DNA from: Oscillospiraceae bacterium
Lineage (GTDB): Bacteria; Bacillota; Clostridia; WRLR01
Assembly (NCBI GenBank): GCA_009777515.1
Contig: WRLR01000004.1
Location: 1-64,000, forward strand
Direction: 5' to 3'
DNA length: 64,000 nucleotides
Position numbers and translations under genes: made by a program. This document shows, in pieces, positions 18,401 to 26,952 of the stretch. How positions within the stretch are numbered: the stretch's first letter is position 1; each line of letters opens with the position of its first letter. The notes beneath the pieces were generated by a model, which saw only the letters and a program-made list of their open reading frames with translations, had not been told where the DNA came from and did not search any database.

Positions 18401-20644
18401 GACGGTTTCGTAATATACTCTGTATATTTTAACCGACAGCGATTTGCCGCCGACCGGTTTATCGATGTAGTCGTTATAATGTTTTGCCGTGCCGCTGTTG
18501 ATCCTGTCCAGCGTGATGGTATTTACATTGATCTTCAGCGTCGCGTCGGCGCCTGTGCGCGAGGCGTTGGCGCGGACGTCGATGTCGTTGACGAAGGCGC
18601 GTGCCCGCGCGGTATTAATGCCCATACCGGTTTGTGGCAAGTACGGCTGCACTTCGATCCCGATGTATTCCTCCCCCTGCGCGTTGGAATAGGGCTTAAT
18701 TTCCTGCGATATGGATATTTTGCCGTCGGCGTCGGTCGTGGCCGTGCCTGCGCCACTGTTGAGAAGGCTGCCGGAGGACACGTAGTAGCTCAAATCCAGA
18801 TCCGGTAGAGGGGTGCCTTCAAAGAACGCCGCCGAGGCCGTGAATGTGACCGTTTCGCCTGCGAACACCGCTTTTTTGTCTGCCGCGACGCTTATAGTAT
18901 ACGGCGGCTTTACGTATTCGCGCACAATAAAATATGTGCTGCTCAGCTCGACGTCGCCATGAAGAATGTTCAAGGTATAATAACCGGGGTCCAGGTTGGG
19001 CAGGGCTATCTCGCCAGAGTATATCCCGTCTTCGACTTGCACGGTCTGTTTTAACAATGGCGTTTCATTGCTGCTCCGGTAATAATAGCGAGACTCCAGC
19101 GTTGCCGTCACATAATTTATATCTTCCTTGTTTCTATAGTCCCGGTTCTGGACGAACCCAAAGAACGATACCGTGTCGTCGGCCCTGAACAGCGTCCTGT
19201 CTAGCTGCAGGGCCGTCCAATAGCTGGCGCTATCATTGCTGTTATATGAGCCTGAGCTGCTGCCGTAGTAGCTGTAGTAGCTGTAGTATTCGGTGTATTG
19301 GCTGTTCAGCCATATGCAGGCTTTGCCTCCGGTTGCGTCCATTATGTCCAGGCGCTCTTTTTCGCCCTGCGCCAGCGCCCTGTCAATGACAGCGACGCCG
19401 TTGGCGTTCGTCGTGTATGTTTTGCCGCCCTTGGCGTCGTGGACTTCGGCGCCGGCCGAGGCCTTGTTTGTCGTTATGTCGTTGACCCAAACGATGGCGC
19501 GGCTTTCGTCAGCCACGATATGCACGGGCAGGTCGGTGATTTGCACAATCATTTGGCTGCGGGATTCGCCGAGCGCGGCGTCGATCAGATAGAAGCCCTG
19601 CGAAAGCATGCCTGGGAGCGTCAGCGTCCGGTTTGCCCGGTCGTACCTGAACTTTGCGTTGAACTCCATCACATAAGCCATGCCGAATGTTTCAATGCGG
19701 TTGTAGAATTTGGCATAACTCGACCAATTCGGCGCTTTTACGAGCGTCTCTAAGGCTGCCAGCGCTTCTTCCGCGCTGCTGAACTTGTACACGCCTATTT
19801 TGGGGTCGGGCGCTGTGTCGGATCGGGCTAGTATCGAAAAGCCTATCGTCGGCGGTTCGATCGTCGGTAGCTCGGCATAATCATATTGGAAGCTGACGGT
19901 TTCCGTTGGCTGGAGCGGTTCATGCTCGATCTCCGCCTCGGTTTCAAAGGAGAACACATGGGCCTCCTGCAGAGCCTCGACCGTCGCTCCCTGCAGGGCC
20001 TCGCCCGTCGCCTCCAGCGAAAGGCCAGCCTTCAGCGTGACGGTATATACCGTTTGATACGCGAGCGCCTTGGGCATGAACACCGCCGTATCCCCGTGGT
20101 ACGCGAACGTGCCGTCCACATGCGGCGATATATTGAAATGGTCGTCAATCGGCCCATAGACTTCGACGGAAAACGTTATTTCAATGCCGCTGTCACAGGG
20201 GACGTTTGTCGCTTGGTTTCGCGGGTAATTGGACGTCACTTCGAATTTATAGGATGTCTGGAACGCCCATGTTATGTCGTCCATGCCGGCGCGCGATAGC
20301 CTGAACACATATATGGTGTTGTGCGACAGCATGGCGGATGGGATTATCAAAAACTCCCTGGCCGCCTTCTGCTCCACGGCTGGGGCGGGCTGGCCGTCAA
20401 TCGAAAGCGCCGCATAAATTTCTTCCGGCCCGGCGTCCTCCGGCGTCGTCAGCGTGAACGGGCTAGCCGCTTCGACCCCCGTTTTGCCGTATGCAAGCGG
20501 CGCGAGCGTGTACCCGCCTTTCGCGACGGGCGCAGGGGCGGGCGCCGCTGTGTCGGCGGAGGCGGGCGCCACCGCAGCATGCCCTGCGGGTACAAGGCCT
20601 ATCAGCAAGGAAAGCGACAACGTAAAAGCGACTAACTTTTTCAC
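15419..20644 (-). CDS. Alpha-2-macroglobulin family protein (thioester-less), paralog 2
   Basis: Collinear with paralog 1 along its length; GTG start VKKLVAFTLSLSLLIGLVPAGHA signal peptide. Confidence 0.88.
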   Translation of the reverse strand: MKKLVAFTLSLSLLIGLVPAGHAAVAPASADTAAPAPAPVAKGGYTLAPLAYGKTGVEAASPFTLTTPEDAGPEEIYAALSIDGQPAPAVEQKAAREFLIIPSAMLSHNTIYVFRLSRAGMDDITWAFQTSYKFEVTSNYPRNQATNVPCDSGIEITFSVEVYGPIDDHFNISPHVDGTFAYHGDTAVFMPKALAYQTVYTVTLKAGLSLEATGEALQGATVEALQEAHVFSFETEAEIEHEPLQPTETVSFQYDYAELPTIEPPTIGFSILARSDTAPDPKIGVYKFSSAEEALAALETLVKAPNWSSYAKFYNRIETFGMAYVMEFNAKFRYDRANRTLTLPGMLSQGFYLIDAALGESRSQMIVQITDLPVHIVADESRAIVWVNDITTNKASAGAEVHDAKGGKTYTTNANGVAVIDRALAQGEKERLDIMDATGGKACIWLNSQYTEYYSYYSYYGSSSGSYNSNDSASYWTALQLDRTLFRADDTVSFFGFVQNRDYRNKEDINYVTATLESRYYYRSSNETPLLKQTVQVEDGIYSGEIALPNLDPGYYTLNILHGDVELSSTYFIVREYVKPPYTISVAADKKAVFAGETVTFTASAAFFEGTPLPDLDLSYYVSSGSLLNSGAGTATTDADGKISISQEIKPYSNAQGEEYIGIEVQPYLPQTGMGINTARARAFVNDIDVRANASRTGADATLKINVNTITLDRINSGTAKHYNDYIDKPVGGKSLSVKIYRVYYETVPDGEYYDYYEKKVVPSYKYVRETELIDSFTMLTDKDGAANRNFSVPDVKWESYYAEISCTDSNGKDINITEYIGRDYSSYYRNAATNDYYLSGANDSYSIGEPVAITLMRGADAVAGGNVLFVALQRGIQGWQAGRNTYSATFARKHVPNLTIRAYYFNGYKYETGGGMSQTIYYNYSQSGLTLTADADKESYKPGDTCTVTINARDKDGLAVPAAINISVVDEALFALWNYNVDTLSSLYSKVDAGPVFESATHRLYTPKGRWPDSYIVYDEDVPMLGYINDSYAQEFNTYERKNFKDTAIFETLRTGADGIATYTFTLPDNITSWRLTASGISDDLYAGNSVRSIIVSNPMFINYTLNSEFLVGDRPVIGVNAYGTSLDGGETVEYEVWDEGAPDIVYRAGGSAFERVNIPLWEMAEEGANALVIKATASNGASDSLVHAFAVYKTYREVDAADYRDVEAGIALSGGSGGLTRITFTDRGRGQFLWELISLRRVYGDRLEKLLACREANRLLAEYFPDLILYGGNEDVDSKQYQQDDGGLSILPFGYSDLEATVKLMPYVMDEINGFELKNYLYDIYENSYSENKMAALYGLAMLREPVLLELDSYAMLDALPVSDATYIALGYLALGEAEKAAMLYDSRVAPKLQRLEPYYRVDEGSDNIKILAATSAAAALATKLDRPEKEGLYQYCVNFHAADARIDMDSSIEKLAYIKHEIAKKHDSVGAVTYALFGDERTIELSDGRSHTLTIPSQSIGELEILGVAGDVGAVVSYKAPMTYDEPSGGDLSPDGDLPSDGDLPPGVDLPPDGNLPLETGITIRRNYYKELKPDVTAGSRAGGRQRGGDEPAGGRAPEEASTVFNQGDLVRVELQIAYSATAVDGTYSVTDYLPSGLMFAGDPVKIKTPRVIDLDYDYYDYFGYSYGYFGYYGYSKNEGQKVSFYDYNDQPGGEAATYYYYARVVSPGTYKAEGAFVQSLAALEYSAAGEDATIIID
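15961..16060 (-). repeat. 18-bp coding tandem repeat encoding (S/P)(P/S)DGDLP units
   Basis: GGDLSPDGDLPSDGDLPPGVDLPPDGNLP in paralog 2 only. Confidence 0.85.
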
Positions 20645-20961
20645 GATACATACCAGCCTTTCAAATAAACTTAAAATTTCATGATAATATATGTAAGTAT
20701 ATGACAAAAGCAAAGCCATGTTAAGCGATTTAATGAATAAATACCTATTTTTATACATTAAATAATATTGTTCTAGGCATACCGAGATCAATAACCATAC
20801 GCCCCGCCCGGTTGCATTTTTACGTATTTTTATTTTGCCTTTCCTTTACAAAATATGATTATTAGCGTAATCTTATGTTGCGGATACTATCGGAAATATA
20901 GAGGGTTAAGCAGGTGGACGCCCCATGGGCGAAGCCTGTTGTGGGGGTGATGGAGAGTCAA

Positions 20962-21720
20962 ATGGAAATATTCCCATCGGTAGATATCAGAGGCGGCAAA
21001 GTGGTTAGGCTGACGGAAGGCAGTTTTAACCAAATGCGCGTGTATAGCGACTCGCCCGAGGGCGCCGCAGAAAAGTTCGTCGGCGAGGGCGCGCGCAACC
21101 TGCATGTCGTCGATTTGGACGGGGCGCTGGAGGGCAAGCCTGTCAACTACAGCGCCATCCGCAAGCTGTGCATGAACGGCGGGCTGTTTGTACAGGTAGG
21201 CGGCGGCATACGCGACATGGCTCGGATCGATAACTATTTGTCTCACGACGCCGGGCGCGTCATCCTCGGAACGGTCGCCGTCAAAAACTTCTCGTTTGTG
21301 GAAGAGGCGGTCAAAAGGTTCGGGGACAAGATTGCCGTCGGGGTCGACGCGCGCGACGGGCAGGTGGCCGTGTCCGCGTGGAGGGATGTGACGGACGTAG
21401 ACTCCGTCGAGTTTTGCAAAAGGCTGAAGGACGTTGGCGTTTCAACCGTTATATATACCGACATAGCCAGGGACGGCCGCCTCAGCGGTACCAACCTGGA
21501 AATTTACCGCAGCCTCGGCTCGCTGGCCCCGCTGAACATCGTGGCTTCGGGCGGCATTAGCTTTGAGCGGGAGATAGCCGAGTTGTTGGCCATCGGGACG
21601 TACGGGGCGATATTGGGGAAGGCGCTGTACGAAGGGAAACTGTCGCTTGCACGCGCCATAGCCATCGCCGACGGCGCTATCAGTTTGGACGAGAACGAAA
21701 CGCTGGCGCCAATGCCATGA
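20962..21720 (+). CDS. hisA: ProFAR isomerase (HisA)
   Basis: MEIFPSVDIRGGKVVRL, LHVVDLDGALEGKPVN, QVGGGIRDMARID, YTDIARDGRLSGTN; GGAGAG RBS upstream. Confidence 0.95.
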   Translation: MEIFPSVDIRGGKVVRLTEGSFNQMRVYSDSPEGAAEKFVGEGARNLHVVDLDGALEGKPVNYSAIRKLCMNGGLFVQVGGGIRDMARIDNYLSHDAGRVILGTVAVKNFSFVEEAVKRFGDKIAVGVDARDGQVAVSAWRDVTDVDSVEFCKRLKDVGVSTVIYTDIARDGRLSGTNLEIYRSLGSLAPLNIVASGGISFEREIAELLAIGTYGAILGKALYEGKLSLARAIAIADGAISLDENETLAPMP

Positions 21721-21754
21721 CATCATGCAGGTAAGCGCGCAGCGCCGGCCATCT

Positions 21755-21876
21755 ATATAAAAGACCATGCACAAACTGCGCACAAATAGTCATGAAAACA
21801 GCAATGGCAATGACAAGCTTTAATCCTATACGCTTGTCCTCGCGCCACAGTTCTGCCCTTTTTGTTATATTTCACG
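21755..21876 (+). repeat. 122-bp dispersed repeat, copy 1 (inverted relative to 59077-59198)
   Basis: ATATAAAAGACCATGCACA...CCCTTTTTGTTATATTTCACG matches the reverse complement of 59077-59198 with 6 mismatches by eye and no indels. Confidence 0.95.
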
Positions 21877-21904
21877 TTAAAACACGGAGGCATTCAAGGA
21901 GCCG

Positions 21905-22807
21905 TTGGTTTTATCTAATTTCCACACGCATACGGTTTTATGCGACGGCAAGAGCACAGCGCAGGAGCACATCGACGCTGCGCTCGCGCTGGGTTTCCGT
22001 TCACTGGGTTTTTCCGGGCATGGGTATGTGCCGTACGAAGGGCTGTACTGCGGGATGACGCCGGATGATATGCGCAAGTACAGGGACACAGTTGACGGGC
22101 TTAAGGCCCGGTACGCCGGGCGCCTGGACATCTACGTTGGCCTTGAGAACGATTCGGTCAACATGTTCCCGGCGGACGGATACGACTATACCATAGGGTC
22201 GGTGCATTGCATTGTACGCGGCGGCAGGTACTACAGCGTTGACTCGTATGAATCGATTACCGCGCAAGCTGTCGCTGACGAGTTTGGCGGCGACGGCCTC
22301 GCTTACGCGGCTGCGTATTATGACGCGGTGCTGGAGTTTGCTTCGGTAAAACGCGCGGATATACTCGGACACATCGATTTGGTGCGGCGGTTCAACACAG
22401 CGGGGGGCGTCGGCGGCAGTAGCGGCGGAGGCAGCAGCAGCGGCGGCGGCGGTAGTAGCGGCGGTGGCGGCAGCAGCGTCGGCGGCAGGTTCCGCTTTTT
22501 CGACGATACCGTCCCAGAGTATCGGCGCGCCGCGTTAGCTGCCCTGGAGCGCGCGGTCCGCTCGGGCTACATCATCGAGCTGAACACGTCCCCCATTTTA
22601 AAAGGCATATCGGACGAGAATTACCCGGCCAACTTTTTGCTGGAAGCGGCGCGGGACATAGGCGCCCGCATTATGGTCAACTCCGACGCCCATTTTGCGG
22701 ACAAGCTGAACTACGCGTTTGACAAAGCCGAAGCGCTTTTGCAACGGCTGGGGTTCCGGGAGCGCTGGGAATTAGCCCCAAGCGGCTTCGAACCGGTGGA
22801 AATATAA
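21905..22807 (+). CDS. hisJ: PHP-domain histidinol-phosphatase, HisJ family, with Gly/Ser insertion
   Basis: NFHTHTVLCDG, GFSGHG, GLENDSVN, GSVHCIV, LGHIDLVRRF, IELNTSP, NSDAHFADKL. Confidence 0.85.
   Translation: MVLSNFHTHTVLCDGKSTAQEHIDAALALGFRSLGFSGHGYVPYEGLYCGMTPDDMRKYRDTVDGLKARYAGRLDIYVGLENDSVNMFPADGYDYTIGSVHCIVRGGRYYSVDSYESITAQAVADEFGGDGLAYAAAYYDAVLEFASVKRADILGHIDLVRRFNTAGGVGGSSGGGSSSGGGGSSGGGGSSVGGRFRFFDDTVPEYRRAALAALERAVRSGYIIELNTSPILKGISDENYPANFLLEAARDIGARIMVNSDAHFADKLNYAFDKAEALLQRLGFRERWELAPSGFEPVEI
22400..22490 (+). repeat. GGC/AGC-rich microrepeat encoding GGVGGSSGGGSSSGGGGSSGGGGSSVGG
   Basis: Direct reading. Confidence 0.9.
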
Positions 22808-22835
22808 AAATAAATTGGGAAGGATATGCGATGAT

Positions 22836-23600
22836 ATGGTCTTAGGCGCACAGATGTACAATGTCAGGCAGTTCACGCAGACGGAGGGGGATCTGGACAT
22901 CAGCCTGAAAAAGGTCGCAGAAATTGGGTACACGACCGTCCAGATATCCGGGATTGGCGGCGGCATCCCCGCCGAACGCGTGCGCGCGCTCTGCGACAAG
23001 CACGGGCTGGCGGTCGTGCTGACGCACATGAACGCGGATCGGATAATTTACGACACGGACGCAGTCATCAGGGAAAACGAAATTATGGGCTGCGACTACA
23101 TCGGCATCGGCATGATGCCGGAGCGCTACCGTTGCGACGCTTGGCTGGAACGCTTCCCGGCCGACTATTTGCCGGCCGCTCGCAAAATCGCCGCCGCCGG
23201 CAAGCAGTTCATGTACCACAACCACGAGTTCGAATTTTGTAAAATTAACGGCAAGCGCGTCATGGATTTTTTGATGGAGAGCTTTTCGCCCTCCGAGATG
23301 GGCTTCACCATTGACACGTACTGGGTGCAGGCGGGCGGCGGGGACGTTTGCGACTGGATCGCCAAGCTGCGGGGCCGCATACCGTGCGTGCATTTGAAAG
23401 ACATGGACGTGCTACCGGACCGCAAGGCCGTCATGGTCCCCATCATGGAAGGCAACCTCAATTTCCCGAAGATACTGGACGCCCTGAAGGCCGACGGCGG
23501 GGTAAAATATTTGTTGTACGAGCAGGATCACTGCGCGGAGAGCCCATTTATATGTTTTGAAAAAACCTATAAAAACCTATCGGCGCTGGGCTACAGGTGA
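22836..23600 (+). CDS. Sugar phosphate isomerase/epimerase (xylose isomerase-like TIM barrel)
   Basis: GAQMYNVRQFTQTEGDLDISLKKVAEIGYTTVQISGIG...YHNHEFEF...GFTIDTYWVQAGGGDVCDWIAKLRGRIPCVHLKD. Confidence 0.88.
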   Translation: MVLGAQMYNVRQFTQTEGDLDISLKKVAEIGYTTVQISGIGGGIPAERVRALCDKHGLAVVLTHMNADRIIYDTDAVIRENEIMGCDYIGIGMMPERYRCDAWLERFPADYLPAARKIAAAGKQFMYHNHEFEFCKINGKRVMDFLMESFSPSEMGFTIDTYWVQAGGGDVCDWIAKLRGRIPCVHLKDMDVLPDRKAVMVPIMEGNLNFPKILDALKADGGVKYLLYEQDHCAESPFICFEKTYKNLSALGYR

Positions 23601-23650
23601 TTTAATATAAATTCGAAAGGAGCGCCGGGGTAGCGAACCGGCGATTAAAA

Positions 23651-24823
23651 ATGGATCAGAAGAAAAAAGTAAGACTGGGGATCATCGGCTACGGGAACAT
23701 GGGGACTGGGCACACCAAGTACATGATGGCGGGGGAGTCGCCCGAGATTGATCTCGTCGCCATCGCGGATCTGCGCGAGGAGCGGCGGGAGGTCGCGCGC
23801 GCCGATACAGCCGGGTCCGTGAAAATCATGTCGTCCGGCGACGAGCTGATAGGTAGCGGGCTGTGCGACGCGGTGCTCATCGCGGTCCCGCACTACGATC
23901 ACCCGCCGTTTGCCATAAAAGCTTTTGATAAAGGGCTGCACGTCATGTGCGAGAAGCCGGCGGGCGTGTATACGAAACAGGTGCGCGAGATGAACAAGGC
24001 CGCCAAGGAGCATCCCGACCTCGCGTTCGGCATGATGTTCAACACGAGGACGAACAGCGTCTATATCAAGATGCGCGAGCTGGTCGCGGGCGGGTCGCTG
24101 GGCGCCATCAAGCGCGTCAACTGGATCATAACAAGCTGGTACCGCACGCAGAGCTACTATGACTCCGGCGCATGGCGCGCCACATGGGACGGCGAGGGCG
24201 GCGGCGTGCTGCTCAACCAGTGCCCGCACAACCTCGACTTGATACAGTGGATTTGCGGCATGCCGACGGCGGTGCGCGCGTTCTGCCACAACGGGAAATG
24301 GCACGACATCGAGGTGGAGGACGATGTGACGGCGTACCTGGAGTACGCCAACGGGGCGACCGGCGTGTTCGTGACGACGACGGCGGACGCGCCCGGCACT
24401 GACCGCTTTGAGGTGACGCTGGACCGGGGCAAGCTGGTTTGCGAGGACAGCAAGCTTATACTGTACAAGCTCGACATCAGCGAGCGCGAGTTTTGCAAGA
24501 CGGCGAAGGGCGGGTTCGACAAGCCGCCGATGACAGTTTCGGAAGTCGAGACGGACGGCCTGTACCCGCAGCACAAGGCTGTAATGAACGCGTTCGCCGG
24601 GCGGATACTGCGCGGCGAGGCTCTTGTGGCCGACGGTTCCGAGGGGCTGAACGGGCTGACGCTTTCAAATGCCATGCACCTGTCAAGCTGGCTGGACAAG
24701 AAGATCGACATCCCGTTCGACGAGGACCTTTTCCTTAGCGAGCTGACCCGGCGCAGGGAAACCAGCCGCGCGAAAAAGAGCGTGACGGCGACGACATTCG
24801 ATTCATCGAAAAGCTATCAATGA
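23651..24823 (+). CDS. Gfo/Idh/MocA-family oxidoreductase
   Basis: RLGIIGYGNMGTGH, HVMCEKPAGVYTKQV, GGGVLLNQCPHNLDLIQWI motifs. Confidence 0.92.
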   Translation: MDQKKKVRLGIIGYGNMGTGHTKYMMAGESPEIDLVAIADLREERREVARADTAGSVKIMSSGDELIGSGLCDAVLIAVPHYDHPPFAIKAFDKGLHVMCEKPAGVYTKQVREMNKAAKEHPDLAFGMMFNTRTNSVYIKMRELVAGGSLGAIKRVNWIITSWYRTQSYYDSGAWRATWDGEGGGVLLNQCPHNLDLIQWICGMPTAVRAFCHNGKWHDIEVEDDVTAYLEYANGATGVFVTTTADAPGTDRFEVTLDRGKLVCEDSKLILYKLDISEREFCKTAKGGFDKPPMTVSEVETDGLYPQHKAVMNAFAGRILRGEALVADGSEGLNGLTLSNAMHLSSWLDKKIDIPFDEDLFLSELTRRRETSRAKKSVTATTFDSSKSYQ

Positions 24824-24881
24824 CCACAACCGGCGTAAAATTCATTTATTAACGGATATTTATTGTTGGATATTTACAGAT

Positions 24882-24908
24882 GAGACGCCTTAGCGCATAA
24901 GGCGTCTC
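24882..24908. terminator. Hairpin terminator GAGACGCCTTA-gcgca-TAAGGCGTCTC between convergent genes
   Basis: Perfect 11-bp stem, AT-rich flanks. Confidence 0.75.
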
Positions 24909-24924
24909 GGATTATTTATAGATA

Positions 24925-25248
24925 TTACCAAATTTTCGCGCTTTTTGCGCATGTTGCGTTCTGCTTGGCGGCGCGGGCTTCTACGAAGCAGCCGCACTGG
25001 CGGCACGTGCCGTTGATCAGCTCGTCGCACTGCGCACATATTAAGAGGCGGCGCCGGTATTCGTCCGGCGCCGCTTTGGTATGCTCGGGCAATGCCATGA
25101 TATATTCCTGCACTGTTTGGTAGAGCTGCTTATCCGTAAGCTCTGACAGCAGACAACGCTTACAGAATACAGGTTTTTGATCCGAGGTATAGTCGGCGGC
25201 GCGGAGGCTGCTGTTCACAGCTTCAGCGATATCGCCGCGACGGAGCAC
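24925..25248 (-). CDS. Small Cys-rich DUF6171-like protein
   Basis: [22 protein letters not shown]...[30 protein letters not shown]. Confidence 0.7.
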   Translation of the reverse strand: MLRRGDIAEAVNSSLRAADYTSDQKPVFCKRCLLSELTDKQLYQTVQEYIMALPEHTKAAPDEYRRRLLICAQCDELINGTCRQCGCFVEARAAKQNATCAKSAKIW

Positions 25249-26717
25249 GCGGGCAGCGTGAAGCGGATGTTTGCGCAGTTGCCGGCGCCGACGCTTGTTG
25301 CTTCAATCCCTTCCAAGGATTTTATCGTCACTTTGTCCGGGCTGTCAAAATCGTTCATCGCGTTAATTGCGCCCATCAGAACCTTGCCGCATATGTTTTC
25401 AGGCGGCAGGGCCTTGCCAACGCCGATAAGTTCGCAGTCAATGGAAGCGTTTTCTGTGGCGGACGTATTCGTGATGGTGGCCGTCAGCGTGCCGCCTTTT
25501 ATCGAAGCGGTCGCCGACAGGCGCGGCACTTTCGCGTCGCCCGCGCCGACTTCGTCGCTCTCAATCCAGTGGCTGACCGCCGTCGCGTCCTGGTGCTCCT
25601 TGTAGAGGTCGAACACATGATATGTCGGCGTGAGGATGGTTTTGTCGCCCTCGGTCAAAATAACGGACTGCAGCACGTTGACGGTCTGCGCGATGTTGGC
25701 CATCACGACCCTGTCCGCGTGCGCGTTGAATATGTCGAACGTGAGCGCGGCCAGCACCGCGTCGCGCATCGTGTTCTGCTGGTAAAGGAAGCCTGGGTTG
25801 GTGCCGGGCTCGACATTGTACCACGCGCCCCACTCGTCAACTATCACGCCCACGCGGTGCTCTTGATCATATTTGTCCATAACGCCAAGATGCCTGCTGA
25901 TAAGCTCCTCCATGCGCAGCCCCTTTTGCAGCGTCATGTAGTACGCATCCTCGCCGAAGTCCGTGGCGCTCCCCTTGTCCCTCCAGTCGAACGGTACCGT
26001 GTAGTAATGCAGGGATATCGCGTCCATATAGCGCGTAGCATTTGCCATAACCTTGTCGGTCCAGTCGTAGTCGAACGAGTTGGCGCCGCAGGCGATCTTG
26101 TATATCTTGTTGCCGCCGTAGCTGCGTAGGTATGTTTGGTAGCGCCTGTACTGGTCTGCGTAGAACTCGGGGCGCATGTTACCGCCGCATCCCCAGTTCT
26201 CGTTGCCCACGCAGAAATATTTTAACTTCCATGGGTCCGCGCGCCCGTTCTGCTTGCGCAGCTCGGACATGGGCGAGAGGCCGTCGCCCGTCATGTACTC
26301 GACCCACTCGCTCATCTCCCGCACCGTCCCGCTGCCGAGGTTGCCGTTCACATACGGCTCGCAACCGATCTGCTCGCACAGCTCCATGAACTCGTGTGTG
26401 CCGAAGCTGTTGTCCTCGGTGACGCCGCCCCAGTGGGTGTTGACCATGCGCTTGCGTGCGCCGGCCGGGCCGATGCCGTCCATCCAGTGGTACTCGTCCG
26501 CGAAGCAGCCGCCCGGCCAGCGCAGCACGGGCGCGCGGATGTGCCGGAGCGCGTCCACGGCGGCGGCGCGCATGCCCGCCTTGTTTGGTATGTCGGAGCC
26601 CTCCCCGACGTACAGGCCGCCATAGATGCACCTGCCCAGGTGTTCCGAGAAATGGCCGTAGATGTTTTTGTTGATAACGCTCTTGGCGTCGCTTGTGTTG
26701 ATCACCAGCTTTTTCAT
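25215..26717 (-). CDS. abfA: Alpha-L-arabinofuranosidase, GH51
   Basis: [65 protein letters not shown]; start at [10 protein letters not shown] with GGGGG upstream. Confidence 0.94.
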   Translation of the reverse strand: MKKLVINTSDAKSVINKNIYGHFSEHLGRCIYGGLYVGEGSDIPNKAGMRAAAVDALRHIRAPVLRWPGGCFADEYHWMDGIGPAGARKRMVNTHWGGVTEDNSFGTHEFMELCEQIGCEPYVNGNLGSGTVREMSEWVEYMTGDGLSPMSELRKQNGRADPWKLKYFCVGNENWGCGGNMRPEFYADQYRRYQTYLRSYGGNKIYKIACGANSFDYDWTDKVMANATRYMDAISLHYYTVPFDWRDKGSATDFGEDAYYMTLQKGLRMEELISRHLGVMDKYDQEHRVGVIVDEWGAWYNVEPGTNPGFLYQQNTMRDAVLAALTFDIFNAHADRVVMANIAQTVNVLQSVILTEGDKTILTPTYHVFDLYKEHQDATAVSHWIESDEVGAGDAKVPRLSATASIKGGTLTATITNTSATENASIDCELIGVGKALPPENICGKVLMGAINAMNDFDSPDKVTIKSLEGIEATSVGAGNCANIRFTLPACSVAAISLKL

Positions 26718-26777
26718 ACAAGCCCCCGTTATTAATAGTTTTGCGTTGCGCCCGTCTAATACCTGGAATATATGGAA

Positions 26778-26807
26778 AATGGCTCCCGGGAATCCCCGAA
26801 AGCCATT
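26778..26807 (-). terminator. Possible hairpin terminator downstream of tRNA-Arg
   Basis: Minus strand AATGGCT-TTCGGGGATTCCCGGG-AGCCATT followed by TTCC. Confidence 0.45.
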
Positions 26808-26814
26808 AACAGTA

Positions 26815-26888
26815 CGCGCCCGGCAGAGATCGAATCCACAACCTTCTGGTCCGTAGCCAGACGCTCTATCCAATTGAGCTACGGGCGC
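26815..26888 (-). tRNA. tRNA-Arg(ACG)
   Basis: GCGCCCGTAGCTCAATTGGATAGAGCGTCTGGCTACGGACCAGAAGGTTGTGGATTCGATCTCTGCCGGGCGC; anticodon loop CTACGGA; acceptor pairs GCGCCCG/CGGGCGC. Confidence 0.95.
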
Positions 26889-26952
26889 AAACTGCCCCAC
26901 GGCAGCCTCCTGCCGCACGACGTACACATTATACAGCAAGCTATTGTAACAA

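Noticed and set aside
23645-24574. 309-aa minus-strand ORF opposite the Gfo/Idh/MocA gene
   Set aside because: Shadow ORF; Rossmann-fold oxidoreductase motifs on the plus strand.
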